A stretch of 5,124 nt of DNA. It comes from Lachnospiraceae bacterium. Lineage in GTDB: Bacteria > Bacillota > Clostridia > Lachnospirales > Lachnospiraceae. Shown here piece after piece: positions 4,990-5,124 of this stretch. Location of the stretch: the NCBI GenBank assembly GCA_021202575.1, contig JAJQCU010000269.1, positions 1-5,124 on the forward strand. The letters run 5' to 3'. A program made the position numbers and the translations under genes. Position 1 is the first letter of the stretch. Each line of letters begins with the position of its first letter. The notes beneath the pieces were generated by a model that was given only the letters and a program-made list of their open reading frames with translations, made no database searches and was not told the DNA's origin.

Positions 4990-5124
4990 GATAATCTGCG
5001 TGCCTCCCGCCGTCTCCTCCCCAGTCTGCAGCAGCGCCTGAAATTCCTCCTGATATTACTCCTCCGCAATCTCCGGTTGCTTCCCTTCTCCTGTTTTCCT
5101 GCATGACAGTTCCTTTTTACTGTG
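4990..5124 (-). pseudogene. Upstream part of FHA gene, broken by in-frame TAA, runs off edge
   Basis: In the same frame as the FHA domain, the minus strand reads from the window edge as a Lys/Glu-rich stretch ending KQPEIAEE. A TAA (5058-5056) follows, and then YQEEFQALLQTGEETAGG leading into the FHA domain. Charged linker sequence on both sides of the stop suggests one gene with a nonsense change rather than two genes. No ribosome binding site with a start codon follows the stop closely. The alternative is that an upstream gene really ends at 5056 and a minimal FHA protein begins at 4989. A competing frame starting at ATG 5104 with an AGGA site encodes a Gly-rich product that looks like a shadow of this frame. 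Confidence 0.5.

Noticed and set aside
4721..5104. Gly-rich minus-strand frame with ATG at 5104 and an AGGA site
   Set aside because: It overlaps the clear FHA frame, has low-complexity Gly/Ala/Arg content and no family resemblance. It is a shadow frame.

Overview
The window looks like chromosomal DNA from an endospore-forming, low-to-medium-GC member of Clostridia, most likely Lachnospiraceae or a close relative. The evidence is the conserved sporulation/division string rqcP-yabP-yabQ-divIC, a CotS-family spore coat protein, AGGAGG-type ribosome binding sites, and a type of FHA-domain protein common in that group. The assignment rests on gene content and remembered protein resemblance; no search was run. 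Every gene I can support lies on the minus strand, so transcription runs from high to low coordinates.

Layout in transcription order. From 5124 to 4684 is the 3' part of an FHA-domain protein gene that runs off the right edge and carries an in-frame TAA at 5056-5058. From 4683 to 4475 is an intergenic stretch with a cluster of GAATTG repeats, a strong sigma-A-type promoter, a good ribosome binding site, and a small open frame that lacks a usable in-frame start and overlaps the next gene. From 4474 to 3131 is the tRNA CCA-end nucleotidyltransferase with an HD domain. From 3038 to 2061 is a CotS/YutH-like spore coat kinase-fold protein. From 1885 to 1610 is an HU DNA-binding protein with its own near-consensus promoter and a hairpin terminator. 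From 1473 to 1234 is rqcP (yabO), the S4-domain ribosome quality-control factor. After a 178-base leader with a sigma-E-like promoter candidate come yabP (1055-765), yabQ (768-385, interrupted by an in-frame TGA) and divIC (388-83). These three are joined by stop/start overlaps and closed by a clear terminator at 75-49. Bases 1-48 hold no gene.

The genes cover translation fidelity and tRNA maturation (cca, rqcP), chromosome packaging (HU), sporulation (cotS-like, yabP, yabQ) and septum formation (divIC). Most of the window is ordinary core genome. The unusual points are apparent frame-breaking lesions in non-essential genes (yabQ and the FHA gene, possibly the small frame before cca) while the likely essential genes are intact, and the repeat cluster abutting the cca promoter. 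I see no mobile element, CRISPR array, tRNA/rRNA gene or novel defence-like system.
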